The notes: a model not told the origin generated them from the sequence alone. A stretch of 64,000 nucleotides of DNA from Struthidea cinerea (GCA_013397865.1 VZTI01005557.1:304662-368661); one strand, 5' to 3'; positions 47,255-60,585 are shown, counted from the stretch's first letter. Numbers and translations are program-made.

Positions 47255-49599
47255 GGATGTATGATAATTCCAGCACACCTGGAGTGGCTTCAGTCCTGAG
47301 AGCACTGTCCTGCAGCGGATGAAAGGCGCAGCAGCAGAACGGGAAAATTCAGCTGGCCAGTCTGCAAGTCCCCACACCTCCATCACCTCCTCCCCAGGCA
47401 CGTTAGACCTCCCTTTCTGTGCACAGAAACAGCTCCCACCATGGCAGGGTGCTGATGTCACACGTGCAGTTTCTATCGCACTGCAGGAACACTGATTGCT
47501 TTTATGCTTTGGAGTCAATGAGAAGAAAAAAAAAGTAAAAAAGAACTTGTTCTGCCTCAGCCCTTTGGCAGAAGAGCAATAACTTCAGTGCACACCCCCC
47601 ACCAATGCTCTGCTGGGTTACAGCAGTGGTGTTGCCTGCAATGAAACACCACAGCTGTGCTCTGCTCCGCCTGAGACGGGAATGAAATGTTCTCTCCTCC
47701 TCTTCTGTTTGCAACACGGGCAACAGGATTTTGGATTACATTACCTGAGTGGTCAACATCCAAATTATTTGTCCAGACGTAGTGCAGCAGGGCAAAGAAT
47801 CCCACCCAAAAAAAATTGTGGTGTTACTTCAAATATGTATCTGAGTATTTCCGTGCTTGCAGCTCTCCTGTGTAGGTGTCTAGTGATTCCCACTGATTAT
47901 CTAACCATATGTTTTATTTTGCTCTTTAAAGAAAAAAAATTCAACACATTTTTGTGACATGTTAGATGGACTAAAATAACACATATAATCCTGCCCCGAC
48001 TGAATTTAATGCCACCATTCCCTGATTCAGGATTGGGCCCCAGTGAGGAAAAGTCTATGCTGTGTGTGAAGTGGTTGGGACTGTTAATGCAGTCCCCCTA
48101 CACTGGGGACACACTGATCTCATTTAGTACGGAAATAACATTTTTCCATGACCTGGATGTACACAGATGGTCCAGTCCTGCACAGTACAGGCAAAGCTCC
48201 CGCTGAACTAAGAAGAGGAAAATCAGGTTGAAGATTTGGGATTGCAATTGAGGTCACTGCAGCAAGATCAGTGCAGTTGGAAATATGCAGATGTTACAGT
48301 TTTTCTTTGGAAAGAGTTGTGGTCCAAACATGGTGCTCAACTCTGAAGAGTCACAGCAAGAATTGTACAATTCCTGCAGTAAGTCTTGTCTCCCCTTCCA
48401 CTGAGGCTCTCTGCAAGCCTCAGGCTCATGTTTGTGATACAGTTCTGCAGTGGATTATCTGCATGTCCAGCGAACAGGTTCTCCAGGTGCACAGTGGAGC
48501 ACGGAGCAACACCCAGAGGGGTAACGCTCAGAAACTCCTGATAACTCCATGTGGCACCACAACAGAGCCAGGGCAGACCTGAGTCACAGTGCTCAGGGAT
48601 GCTTCCCAAACACACAGCTTTCAAGGATGAGGCACAAGCTGAGTCTCAGGTGAAGTTTATCACAAGTTTGGCCCTTCCTGCCAAACCCTGGGACAGCTGA
48701 CTGACGGGGAAGTGAGAACGACGTGGGGGAGCAGAGCAGTGGTGACATTTAGTGACACAAAGAAATAGCCTGGCAATGCTAACTGCCCCGTGGGGTTTCA
48801 CACTGCCATGAGGGCTGATCCTCCAGGAGAACTGGATCTGGATCATGGTACAGCAAAGGGAAAAACCTCTTCAGCCAGACTGTGCAAGCAAGGCAGTTTC
48901 AGGTGAAACTACACTTCCAGTGTAGCTGAGAATTCCCTGCAAAGAGGGCAGCTGAGAGCAGCAATGGGTATTCCCCAGGCACACCAAGCCAAGCCCACCT
49001 CTCAGGTCTCCTGAAATAGGACATCCAGGACAGATTCTGTGGGTTTGGCTGGTGAACTTTGGGAATTCAGAGCAAAAGGTGTGCAGTTCACCTATAAACA
49101 GAAGTGATTCTGTATCTGGCAATAAAAGGCACTGCTGCAGCTGAGTCTTTCTTACCAACCTGTGTTCCATGGTCTGCACAACCAACAGGGATAGACTGCA
49201 AGTTATTAAAAATAATAAACGAATGACATATTCCTGGCTGGGGAATGAAATACTTGACACACCAGATGGGCCTTCTTATCACTGATTTCTCCCGCTTACC
49301 CACTCAGTATTGATAACATGCTCAGAGTTCAGAGAGTCGTGCCAGTAAACGCAAATGCCTAAGAACTGTCTGCAGCAAGGCTTCATGATAAGAGATGAGA
49401 AAAGAAAGTTCTTTCCTGCAGTTACAAGGAGTTAAAGGCTGTCTTTTTGTAGGATGGGTATAAATCTCTGAACGTTCACAGTCACTGGAGGTCACTGGTG
49501 GGTCCCCTCAAGGCCTTGGCTGGTGCCTGCCACACGTCTTTGTGTGAGAGATGTTTCATGCATTACTTAGAACTGAGTTGTTGTTGAAATACTGATTTG
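47255..49599. other. Unique intergenic DNA with a possible old repeat
   Basis: No gene recognised. At about 48,165-48,210, GGTCCAGTCCTGCACAGTAC followed by AGGCAAAGCTCCCGCTGAA resembles an old amniote repeat (gatcctgcac...aggcaaaactcccattga). That match is tentative. Confidence 0.4.
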
Positions 49600-50625
49600 A
49601 TAGTGTTCAGACATATTCATAAATAGTCTGGTAAAAAGGATGAACAGACAGAAGAGAAATTTTGCAGATGATGCAAATCTGGCCACAAAGCACTGCTGAA
49701 AGGGTTCACGATCCTGAGTGGCTGGGCAGTGAAATGGCTGACACAGGGCAGTGTCAAGAAGGCAGAGCACGTGCAGAAAACTCCCCCTCACTGTACTTCC
49801 ACATAGACGAGCCCTAAAAATAACACTGAGCAAAGAGAGCTGGGAGGCCTCTGCAAATATCATTTAAAGTCCATCAGAAGAGACAACTATCACATTAGGA
49901 ATGAGCTGGCAAAGAGGCAGGAACAAATCAGAAAACATCATTACAGCACTCCTCGGTGAAACTGCATCTCCATGGTAGTGTGTTTTCTGGCCACGGAACT
50001 CCAGGAGAGTTGGGCTGAACTGGAAAGCACAGGAAGGAAAGCATTCAGGATGAGGAGAGATGGGCAACAGCTTCACAAAGATGGAAAAACAAGCAGATGA
50101 GGAGCCTTCAGGGTGGAAAGGGGTGACAGAAGCAGGCGGTTCAGTAAAGGTCTGTCAGATCATGACTGACACAGAAAAAAGCAAATAGGAACTGGCTGTT
50201 CACTGGTTCTCCTAAGAATTAGAGGGACCTGGTGGTGCTGTCACACAAGAAGGTTTAAACCAACAGAAGGAAGCACTTTTTCATACAAAGCATAATTAAA
50301 TTGTGGAACTCATTGCCACAGGATGTTGCAGAGGCCAAAAGTTATAAATGGCTTGAGAAAGGGATCAAAAACATTTGAGGAGGATAGATCCATGGGTGGC
50401 TGTTAAAACACACTGGTCTGGAGGCAACCTCTGCTCTGGGAAGTCCATAAACCGCGGATTGCCTGGAGCGAGGAGGGTGCAGCAGGGGAGGGATTGATTC
50501 TGCATCGCCTGCATCGCCTCCTGGCTATGCTGGGAGATGGGATACTGGGAGAAGGGATACTGGCCCATGTGGCCTTCTGTTGTGACACTGGTCAGGTCCC
50601 AGCTCTGCTGTCTCTTCTTACCTTA
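49600..50625 (+). mobile_element. Ancient CR1 LINE with reverse-transcriptase remnant
   Basis: An older, more decayed CR1 lineage than the 12.8-kb copy. It begins inside the reverse transcriptase: bases from about 49,605 match the CR1 phrase LFNIFI, and AATTTTGCAGATGATGCAA encodes NFADDA, with the polymerase motif FADD at 49,661-49,672. The 3' region shows TGGAACTCATTGCCACAGGA (about 50,303-50,322), GCAGAGGCCAAAAGTTATAA, GAGGATAGATCCATGGGTGG, and a terminal GATACTGGCCCATGTGGCC stretch near 50,556. These match the CR1 tail type shared by turtles, crocodiles and birds. The 5' part is missing and the reading frame is broken throughout. Confidence 0.88.
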
Positions 50626-51159
50626 ATTAAAAAAAAACCCCAAAAAGCAACAAAAACACAACCTAAAACATCAGAGGGGGGAGAAACAGCCCCAGCCCTC
50701 CACACACTGTTAGTAGGCAGCCTGGTAGTTGTTTTATTTTCTTTAGAGTGGACTTTGTGTTGCAAGTGGCAGGAAGCCATGAACCACAAAAATAAAATAA
50801 TTCTAACCCTAGTGCTAAGTAAGGAAAACAAAGATGGCTCAGCAATTAGCAGCATTATATATGTTGGTACTAAGTAACAACAGATGTCAGGACTTGAGCC
50901 CTTTGCATTCCTCGCAATCCTTCGGAAACCGAAGCCTTTTGACGTCGCTATACATTATTGCTGTTATTTTGGGGCTGGGAGAGCAGGAAAGGCTCTTTGG
51001 ATGCTGAAAATATGTAGGTTGCTAGGACTGGTTGGGTCTTACCTGCATGTCCCTCCCCATCCTGCGTCCCTCTGCTGCCTTCCCAGGCTGGTGTGTGCTG
51101 TAAACCCTGCTCTGTAAAGACATGCGCTGGCCATGAGTCATTAGCAAGCATGCGAAGCT
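50626..51159. other. Unique intergenic DNA
   Basis: No gene or repeat recognised. Confidence 0.5.
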
Positions 51160-51480
51160 AATTGGCAAAATACTCATAAAAGATTTTGAAGGTGGGTTAA
51201 TTACAATTCATTACACTGTAAACTGTCCCCAGGCTATTGTTAAAAAATGCAGGAGTTTCAAGGTCCAGTATTTTATGATTCATTTTGCCATGCAGTGAAA
51301 AACAGACTCTATATCAAACTACATTCATTATAGTTAAGACCACAAAATCTTTATTGGTTTTCCCAACATTCCCTCCTTGTTATATGTATTCATATGGACT
51401 GCACATTTCTAGCAATTGGCAAGAAGGCATGAAATAAAATTTATTATATTTTCTTACCTTCTATTCGGTGGAACCTTAAG
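51160..51480. other. AT-rich candidate conserved non-coding block
   Basis: Unique AT-rich sequence with TTAATTACAATTCATTACAC, a SOX-like ATTGTT and TTTATGATTCATTTTGCC cores. It has no repeat character. Confidence 0.28.
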
Positions 51481-53702
51481 AACTGCCCATTCTCATTGCT
51501 CTACCTCTTCCCAACTCAGTTAGAGCTGACAGGATGGGACACTGAAAATAAACAGAGAAATGACTTGGAACAACTTTGCCACACTGATGATTTAGTGGGA
51601 TGAACCTGGATGCTGCATGTGCACACAGGAACTTCTGCTCCAAAAGAATACTGGTAATGAAACAGAAATAGTTTCTCCTTGTAGTATAACAGATAATTTT
51701 TAAAAAATTCAGCATAGACACATTTTTACCAATCACTGGTATTCCAGATGGAGGCTCTTGTAGCTAAGCCCAGGATGCACCTTCAGAGAGACAAAGGTGC
51801 CACTTTACTTACATGAGTGATGCTCCCCACATGCTCTGCTGGACCTTTGTCTCCTCAGAGCCAAATTCTGCAGCTTATAAAAGAAGATAACAGAGCCTTT
51901 GACTGTCTTTGCTGATGCCAGGACTGTCAAATACTAGTGATTAGCTTGGTATAATTCTCAATACTGCTGTGTTGAGAAAAATTTAATAGAAGACCCAGCT
52001 GTGACCCCTGTGGGAGCAAAGCCAAACGCTGCTCATCAGTGCTACCTTTGTGCCCTTCCCCGGGGTGCTCCTTATCTCCTTGTGCTGGCTGGCACTTGGG
52101 CTCTCCTTTGAGGCTTAAATGGTGCCATTCAGCCAGGCTTTGCTGAGCTCTGCTTCTGCAAATCCAGGGGAATCTCTCCTGGGCTGGCCCTGCCTGTGTG
52201 GGACTGCACCCAGTCCTGCTCTGCAGGTACAACTATGTCCCTCAGAGAGTTGTTGTGGGCATTCCCGGCTCGGCCGAGCTAAATTTGGGGTTAGCACATC
52301 AACATATCATTATTGCAAAGTAAATGATGGAGGGAGCCAGGGACTGTGGCTCTCCCCCATGAAAAATGTTGATGACATGGATGGATTTGGTTCTTTCAGT
52401 TAATATTTTACTTTTTGACTTTTTTGAGGTGATGGGGAGAAGGGGAATGCTGAAGAAATCTCTCACTCAGGCAATCATTGAATTGCTGGTCTTCGTTTTT
52501 ACTTGTTGAAACCTCTAAATCTTTCAATGCAACTGGACATTTTTGGAGGCAAAGTTTTTCATTCAATTGAAAAATGCCTTCTCCATTACGAAAGACTATT
52601 AATAGCAAAAACCAATCCAAACCCTTCCAGCTTGAAATTGGCCACATGGGAATACCAGTTTGTTCTGGTAAGACTCTGAAATGGATTTATTGCAGCGTGT
52701 GATGTTTTTGTTTGCATTTACATAGTGTGAAGTGATAAATATCTTGGGTTGGTTCTTTTGTCTGAGGTTTTCTCTGGGAAACCGAATTTTCTTAAATGAC
52801 AGTGTCAGAACTGCCATATTTATTGGGACCAGGACTCTGGTTCCCAGCAGAGAGATGCAGAGAAGAGAGAAAACTGACCTGAGCACTTACGATACTTGCC
52901 CTGGGTGTTTTGCCAGGCTCCACATCTGCTCTGTCACCCTGTGGCTGATCCCTTCCCAATGATAGAATCACTGGAAGCTGCGACATTGGGAATGGAGCTC
53001 GAGGAGTCACCTGTGCTGCAGGATTTACAATGGGGGTGTTTTCCTAGCAGAGGATGCACCATATGGATGTGTCTCTTGCTTCCCCTCCTGAAATGGTCTG
53101 CTGGGGACCAAGAACTGGGCAAATCCCAGAAGGTTTTCCCAGCCCAGCAGCCAGAGCGCAGCTGGGTTTTCAAAGCTGGTGGGCGCTGGGAGCAAAGAAC
53201 TTGGAAATCAGAGTTCAGTGTCAGTGATATTTATGGGTACTGACTAATCTCTGTGCCTGGGACCTAACAACTATATCCAAAAACATTAGCAAATACTCTT
53301 TTGCCTTGTTTTGTTTTGGTAAGAATTATGGCTGTTCCTGTTGCCATCTCACCTGGAAGCAGCACATGGAGCAACTCCGGCAGCTTCACTTCGTGACATT
53401 TAGCAATGTCCGTGCTGTCACTGGACAGATGGACCAGTGACTGAAATGGAAGCGAAGGAGGAACAAATGAGTGACCAAAATTTTCCAAACTCTCCCAGAT
53501 ACTTGTTTCTAGTGGTGGAGATATTTTGCAAGTGGCAGGTGTCAGTATTTAGTACTGAATTCTTCATTCTCCCTTTGGTCTCATTATAAACATGGTATTT
53601 GTTTTCAAACTAGGCTGACCTTTTTCATCACTCCTTTTTAGGGTCATTCCTCTGTAAGGCACACAGATGCTGCATCTGGACTGGACCTTTTAGCCACAAC
53701 AG
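51481..53702. other. Unique intergenic DNA
   Basis: No gene recognised. Confidence 0.5.
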
Positions 53703-53741
53703 AATATATAACATAGTATATAATATATAATACATAATATG
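53703..53741. repeat. TA-rich low-complexity tract
   Basis: Imperfect ATATA/TAATA repeats over about 39 bases. Confidence 0.8.
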
Positions 53742-56700
53742 CAAAGTTCTAAAATTCCAGAGGCTCCATTAAAAATATTGTGCAGAAATTGGGATTTTTG
53801 CCATTGGCTTGATTGGCTCCAACATTATATCCTTGCTGCTCCTTGGAAGTCATCTTTGATTTGGAAATCATCTTGACAAGTGCTGTGATCCATTGCTCTC
53901 CAAGGAGATTCCTGCTACTTCATTGTTTCGACGAGGCTGTAAATAAGAGAAGAGCTTTACTCATCCAGGGCTCCTCTGGTCCCAGCTCAACTCAGAGTCC
54001 TCAGGAATGGACAACAGCAAAATGTTAATCAAATTCCTTCGAATCTCAAAACAAATGTTGACTGGAGCTTCTCTAAGGCTGCAGAAAACTCTCCCTGGGA
54101 AACTGTCAACATTTCTATTTAACATACTATCTCAGCATTTGGCATCTGTGAATCAACTGGTGAAGTGGTCAGGAAAAGAAATTTTTTTAGATCTTAGGAA
54201 TATGTATCTATGTGAGTTTATACACATAAAATGTAAACATCCTTCTATCTAGAACAGACATACCACCTATAGAAGGTTTTCCTTGCCAACTATGTGTGTG
54301 TATGTGTGATATCGATATGTGACAGGAGGAAAGTTTTCAGCCAGCTCCAGCTGTGAGCCCATCACCTTGAAGGCAGAGTTGTTTTTTGCTTGTTTGTTTA
54401 ACAAAGCCCATTTTGACAAATGGGCTCTCCTCACCTGGAGCTGGATACCCTAAAATCTGCTCTGGGATGTTCTGCCTTTGGGACTGGCCATCCTTGTTGG
54501 TGCTTCCCATCACTACCATCACTTAAGGCCTCTGGACTTTTCCGTGCAGGTGTTTAGGCAGAGAGCTGGGCCCACCTGGCCATCTGTGGCAAAAATCCTG
54601 TTGACTTCAGCAAACCTGGATTTCACTCCCAGTCCCTGAAAAATTTTTACAGGTATGCAAATAACACCTGTCCATATCCCTCAGTCAAAGCCTCCCCCTT
54701 TTGCACTGTCCGTGGTATTAATCTCCAGTTCTTTAAATCCCTGCTCTTATTCCAGGCCCAGTGGAAGGAACCCCCTCTCCTCTGTTTCCACTGAAATTCA
54801 TCCAGGTTGGTGGAAGCACCTCACTGAAGGTCCCTCATGTGGAGTGCTTCCTCCAGTAAATTCAAAGGGATAAGACATCTCACAATTGGCTTTTACAACC
54901 TTATAAAGAGAAAAAAGTCTGGCTCAAAGCTGCTGACTGTTTCTCTAGCAGAGAGAGCTGCTCAGAGATGTGCAGCACTTCCCCTCAGTGAGCCAAACCC
55001 TGCGACTCAGAGCAGGGAGAAGTGTCAGAAATGGTTGCACACACGAGGCACCACTGTCCAGCTGTGTGTGACTGCACAGCCCCCACTTTTGGAGCCAACA
55101 GCTCACCAGCAGAGATGCCATCTTTGTCATCTCTGACAACCTTGATGAGATCACTGCCATGAAGGCACCTGGAGCCCTTCAATGAATTCAGGTGCCCTGT
55201 GTGACCCTTCCCATCGAGAAGATGGAGCAGCAACACTGGATTTGCTCACCATGTTTACGTCACGATGAGCACCTCCAGGCAGGGCAATCTCTTACAGCGT
55301 GTCTATACAATGTCTGATAGAAGGCCCTTGCCTCAGCTCAACCTCTGGGCTGGAGGCAAATAGCAGTGCTTGGCAGGCTGCAGATTTCCAGCTAGAAATC
55401 TAACACCAAATAGTTCTCATTCTCTCCCACTCTTGGCACTTGGCCCTATTCAGGATGATTTTGTTTTGGTTTGTTTTTTTTTTAAAGATGGTACAAGAGC
55501 AGATCCTGAGGGCCTTCTATCTCTGATTCCCATTACAGTTTACATTTCACTCATTGGCAGACTGTCTCAGAAGTGTCCCAGGGTTTCCCCTTCAGATTTT
55601 AAAGCAGCAGAAAGCAAAACAGCATGACCTCTCTCTGGTCCTGGAGCTGCAGCTGTAATCAGAAGCTTTATGACGAAGTTCAGCTGGAAGAGCAAAGGAG
55701 AGGAAAAAAAAAAACAAAACGCAAACCAGAACAGGGGAATGCCATCAAAGTCTTTCAAAGCCAGAAATTCATTTTACCTTTGTCAATGGCTGTGGTTTTC
55801 AAGGATAAAGATCAAAGTGCTGACCGTGGGCAGAGCTCTGACGAATGCCGAGCTCAGCCTGTGGAAGGCTGGCATTAGTGCCACAGTTAGACTGTGTCTA
55901 GACGAGCACAGGGTGCTCGTGCCAGCTTTGGCAACACACGGCACCTGAGCGCTTGCATCAGAGCTGGAGCACAAAGACCAAGGCGTCCAAATTGCAGAGG
56001 GGAGAGAGCAATCAGACTCCAGCAGAGTGGAACTGGAGAAAGGAAGTTTAGGGAAGAAAAAGCACCAACCAACCATAAAGAAATAAAGCCCAAAAAACCA
56101 ACCCATAAAAAACCCACCCCCAGAAAGACAGCTGAGATGCACCCCATCTTCCAGGTTTTTGCATTGTGATTAATGTACACAGAAAGTTTAGATAACTGGG
56201 GGAAAGTAATGCCAAATTTTTATCAATACAGATGAGCTGGCTTCATATTCCTCCAGCCCTTTCATGTGGAAATGAGACTGCATTTAATGGGGCCAAGCCC
56301 ATGTTTGAAATAGCTCAGCTGGGATGTGTTTGTGGTGAGGGTTCAGGTGCCTGTGCAGAGAATCCTTCAGCTGGACCCTTCCTGGGGGCAGAGAGTGCCT
56401 CCAGCTTCCTACCTTTTCCTCTTCCTCCTGGGGAGGACAGAAAGCTCTTGCTCCATGGGATAAACACACACCAAGTCTGAGCTGATGGACTGTGCAAGGG
56501 ACAAGGTGGGTTTGGCTGCTGAGGGGCCCTGGCCCTCAGGGTCCCCGTGTTCCTCCACATTCTCCCGCACAGACCCTTAAATACACCCCGCTGTCATGTG
56601 CCCAGGGAGGAGGTGGGTGAGTAGGGCAGTGCACACACACAGGTTCAGCAGCTCCTGTTACTGCACCTGGGGCCTGCACATGGCCGCTCTGGGGCTGCAG

Positions 56701-57084
56701 GCTGGGACACAGGAGAGAGGAGCCACGGCACCAATCCCTGCATGTGGCACCCTGTGCCTGGCTGAGCCTGCCACACAGGATGGGCACAGGGATGAGCTCT
56801 AGAACCACTGTGTGCTGCTGGACAGCCCCACCACCAGAGCATCTCAAAGCTCCCCAGGTCCTTTAAACCAACCATTTCTCCTCACAGTTACTCCGGCTTC
56901 CACCAGCCACAAGAAGATCAAAAGAAACTGCAGATTGATGTGGGCAAACATGATCTCCAGTGGATGAAGACAGACCAGAGGAAATATTTTCATAAAGCAG
57001 CTGGTTTCAGCTGTGCTTCACACCAGGGAGTGCTGCCCATTGACAGGAATACTGTGCAGGACTTGCTGGAAACAATGAGCTCAG
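53742..57084. other. Unique intergenic DNA
   Basis: No gene supported. A short TG/AT tract lies at 54,291-54,320. Confidence 0.5.
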
Positions 57085-57405
57085 AGACCGGTCATAGCTA
57101 TTCTCAGTTCTGCTCCTGACTCACCTGCATGGCCTCGGGTGAGCTACTCACAGATTTGTGCCTTAGTTTACCCATTGGCAGTGGCAGAGATAGTAACAGT
57201 CTCGCAGAGTGGTGAGAAAATTAGTTAATTAATATTTGGAAAACAGTTTGTGCCTTGACGTCTTTGTGCCTTTGCTTACCCATCAGTAACATCAGAGATA
57301 ATAACTGTCTCATGGAGAGGTACAAGGATTAATTAATTATTTGAAAAGCAGTTTGAGATTCTTGGATGAAAGGTCCTGTGTGAGTAAAACATATCATTAA
57401 AAACA
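57085..57405 (+). mobile_element. MIR/CORE-type SINE with internal duplication
   Basis: The MIR body is clear: TTCTGCTCCTGACTCACCTG, then GCCTCGGGTGAGCTACTCAC, then GTGCCTTAGTTTACCCATTG. The tail AAGCAGTTTGAGATTCTTGG followed by ATGAAAGGTCCTG is the type that ends amniote MIR copies. The segment from TTTGTGCCT to AAACAGTTTG occurs twice (57,155-57,250 and 57,263-57,354), so part of the SINE was duplicated in tandem, or two copies recombined. The two copies have since diverged, so the event is old. The element is non-coding. Confidence 0.8.
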
Positions 57406-58499
57406 TCTCCTGGTCCTCTGTGAAGTTAAAATAAAGCTGGAGCTTCTTAGTCATTCAAATAATTAAACCATAAATACTGTTTATTTTAATCTTCCCTTTA
57501 AAAAAATAATCTAATCTAGGCAGTGATACCAGCCAAATAATGAAAAATGTTTCAAATTCAGGAGACCTATCAATTTGAAGAGCTCGATTCTTAATTGCTT
57601 TTTGATGTCTATCAGTGGAAAGTGAGAGCAATTGTATTTACTAATGCTGGGGCAGCTGGGAGGATGCCCACAGCTCCTCTGCCTGCACACTCTCCTGGGC
57701 ACAGCAGCTGTAGCTGCACAGGGTTTCTCACACTCTCCTATTTGACTTGCTAACCTACAGGGAGGTGCAGAACAGCCCATCTTACAGGCATATGCCAAAG
57801 CCAGCACCCCCCAAAAAGGGGGATGCACTGAAACAGAGCTGCAGGAGCAACTTCTCCTCCCAGGAGTGGTGGCAAGGGGGCAATTGGCCCAGGAAAAGGC
57901 ACCTTCAGCCCTCGATCCAGTCAGCCCTTTGCACCCCGGGCAGCTCGCACCGCTTGTCTCTCCAAAAACTCAGCACGGAGTGGGTCCTGCAAGTCAGCGC
58001 TGCCCTGCCTGCTCTGCACAGGTCCACAGGGAGAGAGCCCACAGCAGGAGAAGGGATGGAGTCTGTACTTAAAATCATCTTTTATTTAGAGAGGTACATG
58101 CTACATGTGGAAATCCCTCTTGGTCACTTCTCGGGGAACTTACTGTAAATTGGGGCATAGAACACATGCACTTGGTCCATGTATCTCTCTTTGTCTCTAG
58201 TTTTTGTGCACATTTTTGTTTCACAGAGTACATAGGTGAAGCAGAGGCTTGCAGGATCAAGTTTTCAATTGAAAGGAGCCTCTTTTAAGGTGTAACTTCT
58301 ACTGGGAACCTGCTGTGCTGGCCACCCCAACCACCACCCCACAGAGCCTTCCCCCAGCTCAGAGGCTTTGTCTCACCCTTTCCATGGCCTCCCACTCCTC
58401 TCTGCCCATAGACGATTTTGCAGCAGTCACCAGTAGCCTGTGTGGGAATGTGGGGAGGAAGAAAGGATATAATTGCCTTCCTGAGCCCCAGCGCTTTCA
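57406..58499. other. Unique intergenic DNA
   Basis: AT-rich at 57,420-57,620, GC-richer after. No gene recognised. Confidence 0.5.
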
Positions 58500-58820
58500 T
58501 TAGTTAAACATCCTCCCGTCTTTCCACGCTAGTCCAGCTTCTACTGAATTTTCATCAGGCCAGAAGAGGCCTTTAGGGCCATTTGAAAGCAACCATCAGA
58601 TAAAAGCGATTGTCATCCTCCTTATGCGGCAGGCAGGGAAGCAGACACGGGCAGACTGGTCACACAGGAAGGAGAGAGAGGAGGGACCCGGTGACTCAGA
58701 GCTTTTGACTCCCAGCTGTCAGCTTGAGACGCCGCTCCAGCCAAGCGTAAAAGCACATGGTTATCTCTCAACTCATAAATAATCCCATTGATTTAAGCCA
58801 TAAACTCCAGCATCCAGGCC
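58500..58820. other. Candidate regulatory block around a MIR-like core
   Basis: Unique sequence with retained CpGs, a GATA site AGATAA at 58,599-58,604, and another in reverse (TTATCT) at 58,761-58,766. TAAATAATCCCATTGATT lies near 58,777. The compact, mixed composition resembles conserved enhancers, but no alignment was made. Confidence 0.32.
58605..58735 (-). mobile_element. Possible MIR-type SINE, reverse strand
   Basis: Reading toward the minus strand, TGGTCACACAGGAAG (58,657-58,671) equals the reverse of the MIR phrase tgtgtgacc. CTTTTGACTCCCAGCTGTC (58,702-58,720) fits the reverse of the head-proximal region, and CATCCTCCTTATGCGGCAGG fits the reverse of ctgtaaaatgggga...ata. Each match is loose. 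Confidence 0.5.
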
Positions 58821-60521
58821 TTCACCGTCTGACTACGCTCACCAAGAGTGGATAAAGAGGAGTACAGGTCTGGATATTCCTCTTGACATAGAGGAGTATT
58901 TTCAAATGGTACTGTCCCTGGTTCAGGTTTCTAAGAGAACCAGCAACGGGGATGAAGGGGTGGCTTGGTGCCCAGGATGAGGGGTCCCTCAGGGGTGGTG
59001 GAGAGCTCTCCACACGGGACATGAGTGGGCTCAGCACCTCCCTCGCAATTGCCCTGTTGGATGCATGTGTAGTGATGCTTGGTGACACTGACCTCGGTGG
59101 TGATTCCCCAGGCATGATGCCCAGGTGATGTGATCCCAGTTCCCAGGCTTTGCTGAAGTGAAAGGGGTGTTTGCATACAGGATGATACCCAGTGTCCTCT
59201 CCCAGCTGGGATTACCGAGTTCTTCATCCCTTTGCTCACACAGAATTGAGAAATGTCCTAGTTGTGAAGGACTCTCACTCACAAGCAGAGATGCCCTCAA
59301 AATTCAAAACCCAGTGCAGGGTGCAGTTCACTCCCCCACAGCTGCTTCTGGCTTTGACTTTCTAGAACAGGGCTGAGAGATCAGGGGAAGCAAGAAGTAA
59401 GCTCTGTTCTTGTTGCTGATGGGAGAGTGAGTAAAGACACCTAAATTATACATGGATGGTGTTGCTACCAGGTGGTTGAGCGTTGTTCCCTTCCATTATG
59501 CAAAGTAATAGCTTCACAGACAAAGTAGAGAAGACCAGAGATACCAGAGCTTTTGGGAAACATATCCCATAGCTGACTGAAAAGTGTGTTTTACCTTTAT
59601 CTGCTGACATAGGATTTTAGCTGGATGTCTGCTGTTCAGCCCTTCTCCAGAGGGGAAAAGTGTCAGCCTGAGAAAGACTGAACCCAATGAAAATGGGGTC
59701 ATTCTGTTAGCAATTTAAAGGGCAGGATTTGGGTTTTGCAGACTGGGAGAGGAGCTGGTGGTTTAAATAAAATGTTCAATAAACCTGGGCAAAGCCCATT
59801 TTGCTTCTATTTATGAGAAGCTTTCAGTTTGGTCCTTTGCAGCCTTGTGATGTCTCAGCTGCAGATGTGTGAGCTGAATGGACCAATCCCCACTGCCTAA
59901 TATGTCCAAATATTCTTCCTGGTCTGCATCCATCTGCTGCCTCATGTCATTATGGCATGCTAACATGAAAACTGAAGGTGTGAATGGAAAGCTACTTCTG
60001 CTGGCTTTAGCTCACGACAGCTCAGATATGGGTGCAATGCTCCCTCGGACACTGTGGGAGGCTCAGCGTGCGCTGAAGCAGTGCTGGCACACATTTCTGG
60101 GGCTGAGGCTTCCTGGGGGGCTCCAAGATATAAAAATAGGCCAGGCTTCCCTTATGGCTTCCCAATAACTGAAATTCAACTGATTAAACCCCAGTTAGGA
60201 AGAGTGGCCCTTGTCCTCACTCGGAGCTGTGGGGTCTCAGCTCTTGGGCTGGTTTCTGAACCAGTTCCCTCTGAGATAAGAAGTTCTTTAAGAATCAGTG
60301 GCCAATATTGGATCAAATTCATCCACTCACACTTGGTTGCAGGTTCCCCTAGTACAGATGCTGGAGTTTATAATCTGCATTTAATTTCCCCCTCTTTCAT
60401 TTCCCCCCAGGAATACAAGGGGAAACAAAACCAGGAAAGGACAGAAAGGATGGAGGAGCCCCACTTGTGCCTGGCTGCTGGGGACTTGGCAGTCTGACTC
60501 CTGCTCCAAGCCCTTCCTTCA
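58821..60521. other. Unique intergenic DNA
   Basis: No gene recognised. Confidence 0.5.
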
Positions 60522-60585
60522 GACTTCTGCGTGACCTCAGGTAAACTGCACCACAGCTTCCCCATTGCTCAGAAATAGTTAAACA
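60522..60585 (+). mobile_element. Possible MIR body fragment
   Basis: CTTCTGCGTGACCTCAGGTA followed by CACAGCTTCCCCATTGCTCAGAAATAG keeps the order of the MIR phrase (tgtgtgacct...cagtttccccat). Only about 60 bases are visible. Confidence 0.35.

Noticed and set aside
59463..59482. CTCF-like CTACCAGGTGGTTGAG
   Set aside because: Differs from the core motif at more than one position; not enough without binding data.
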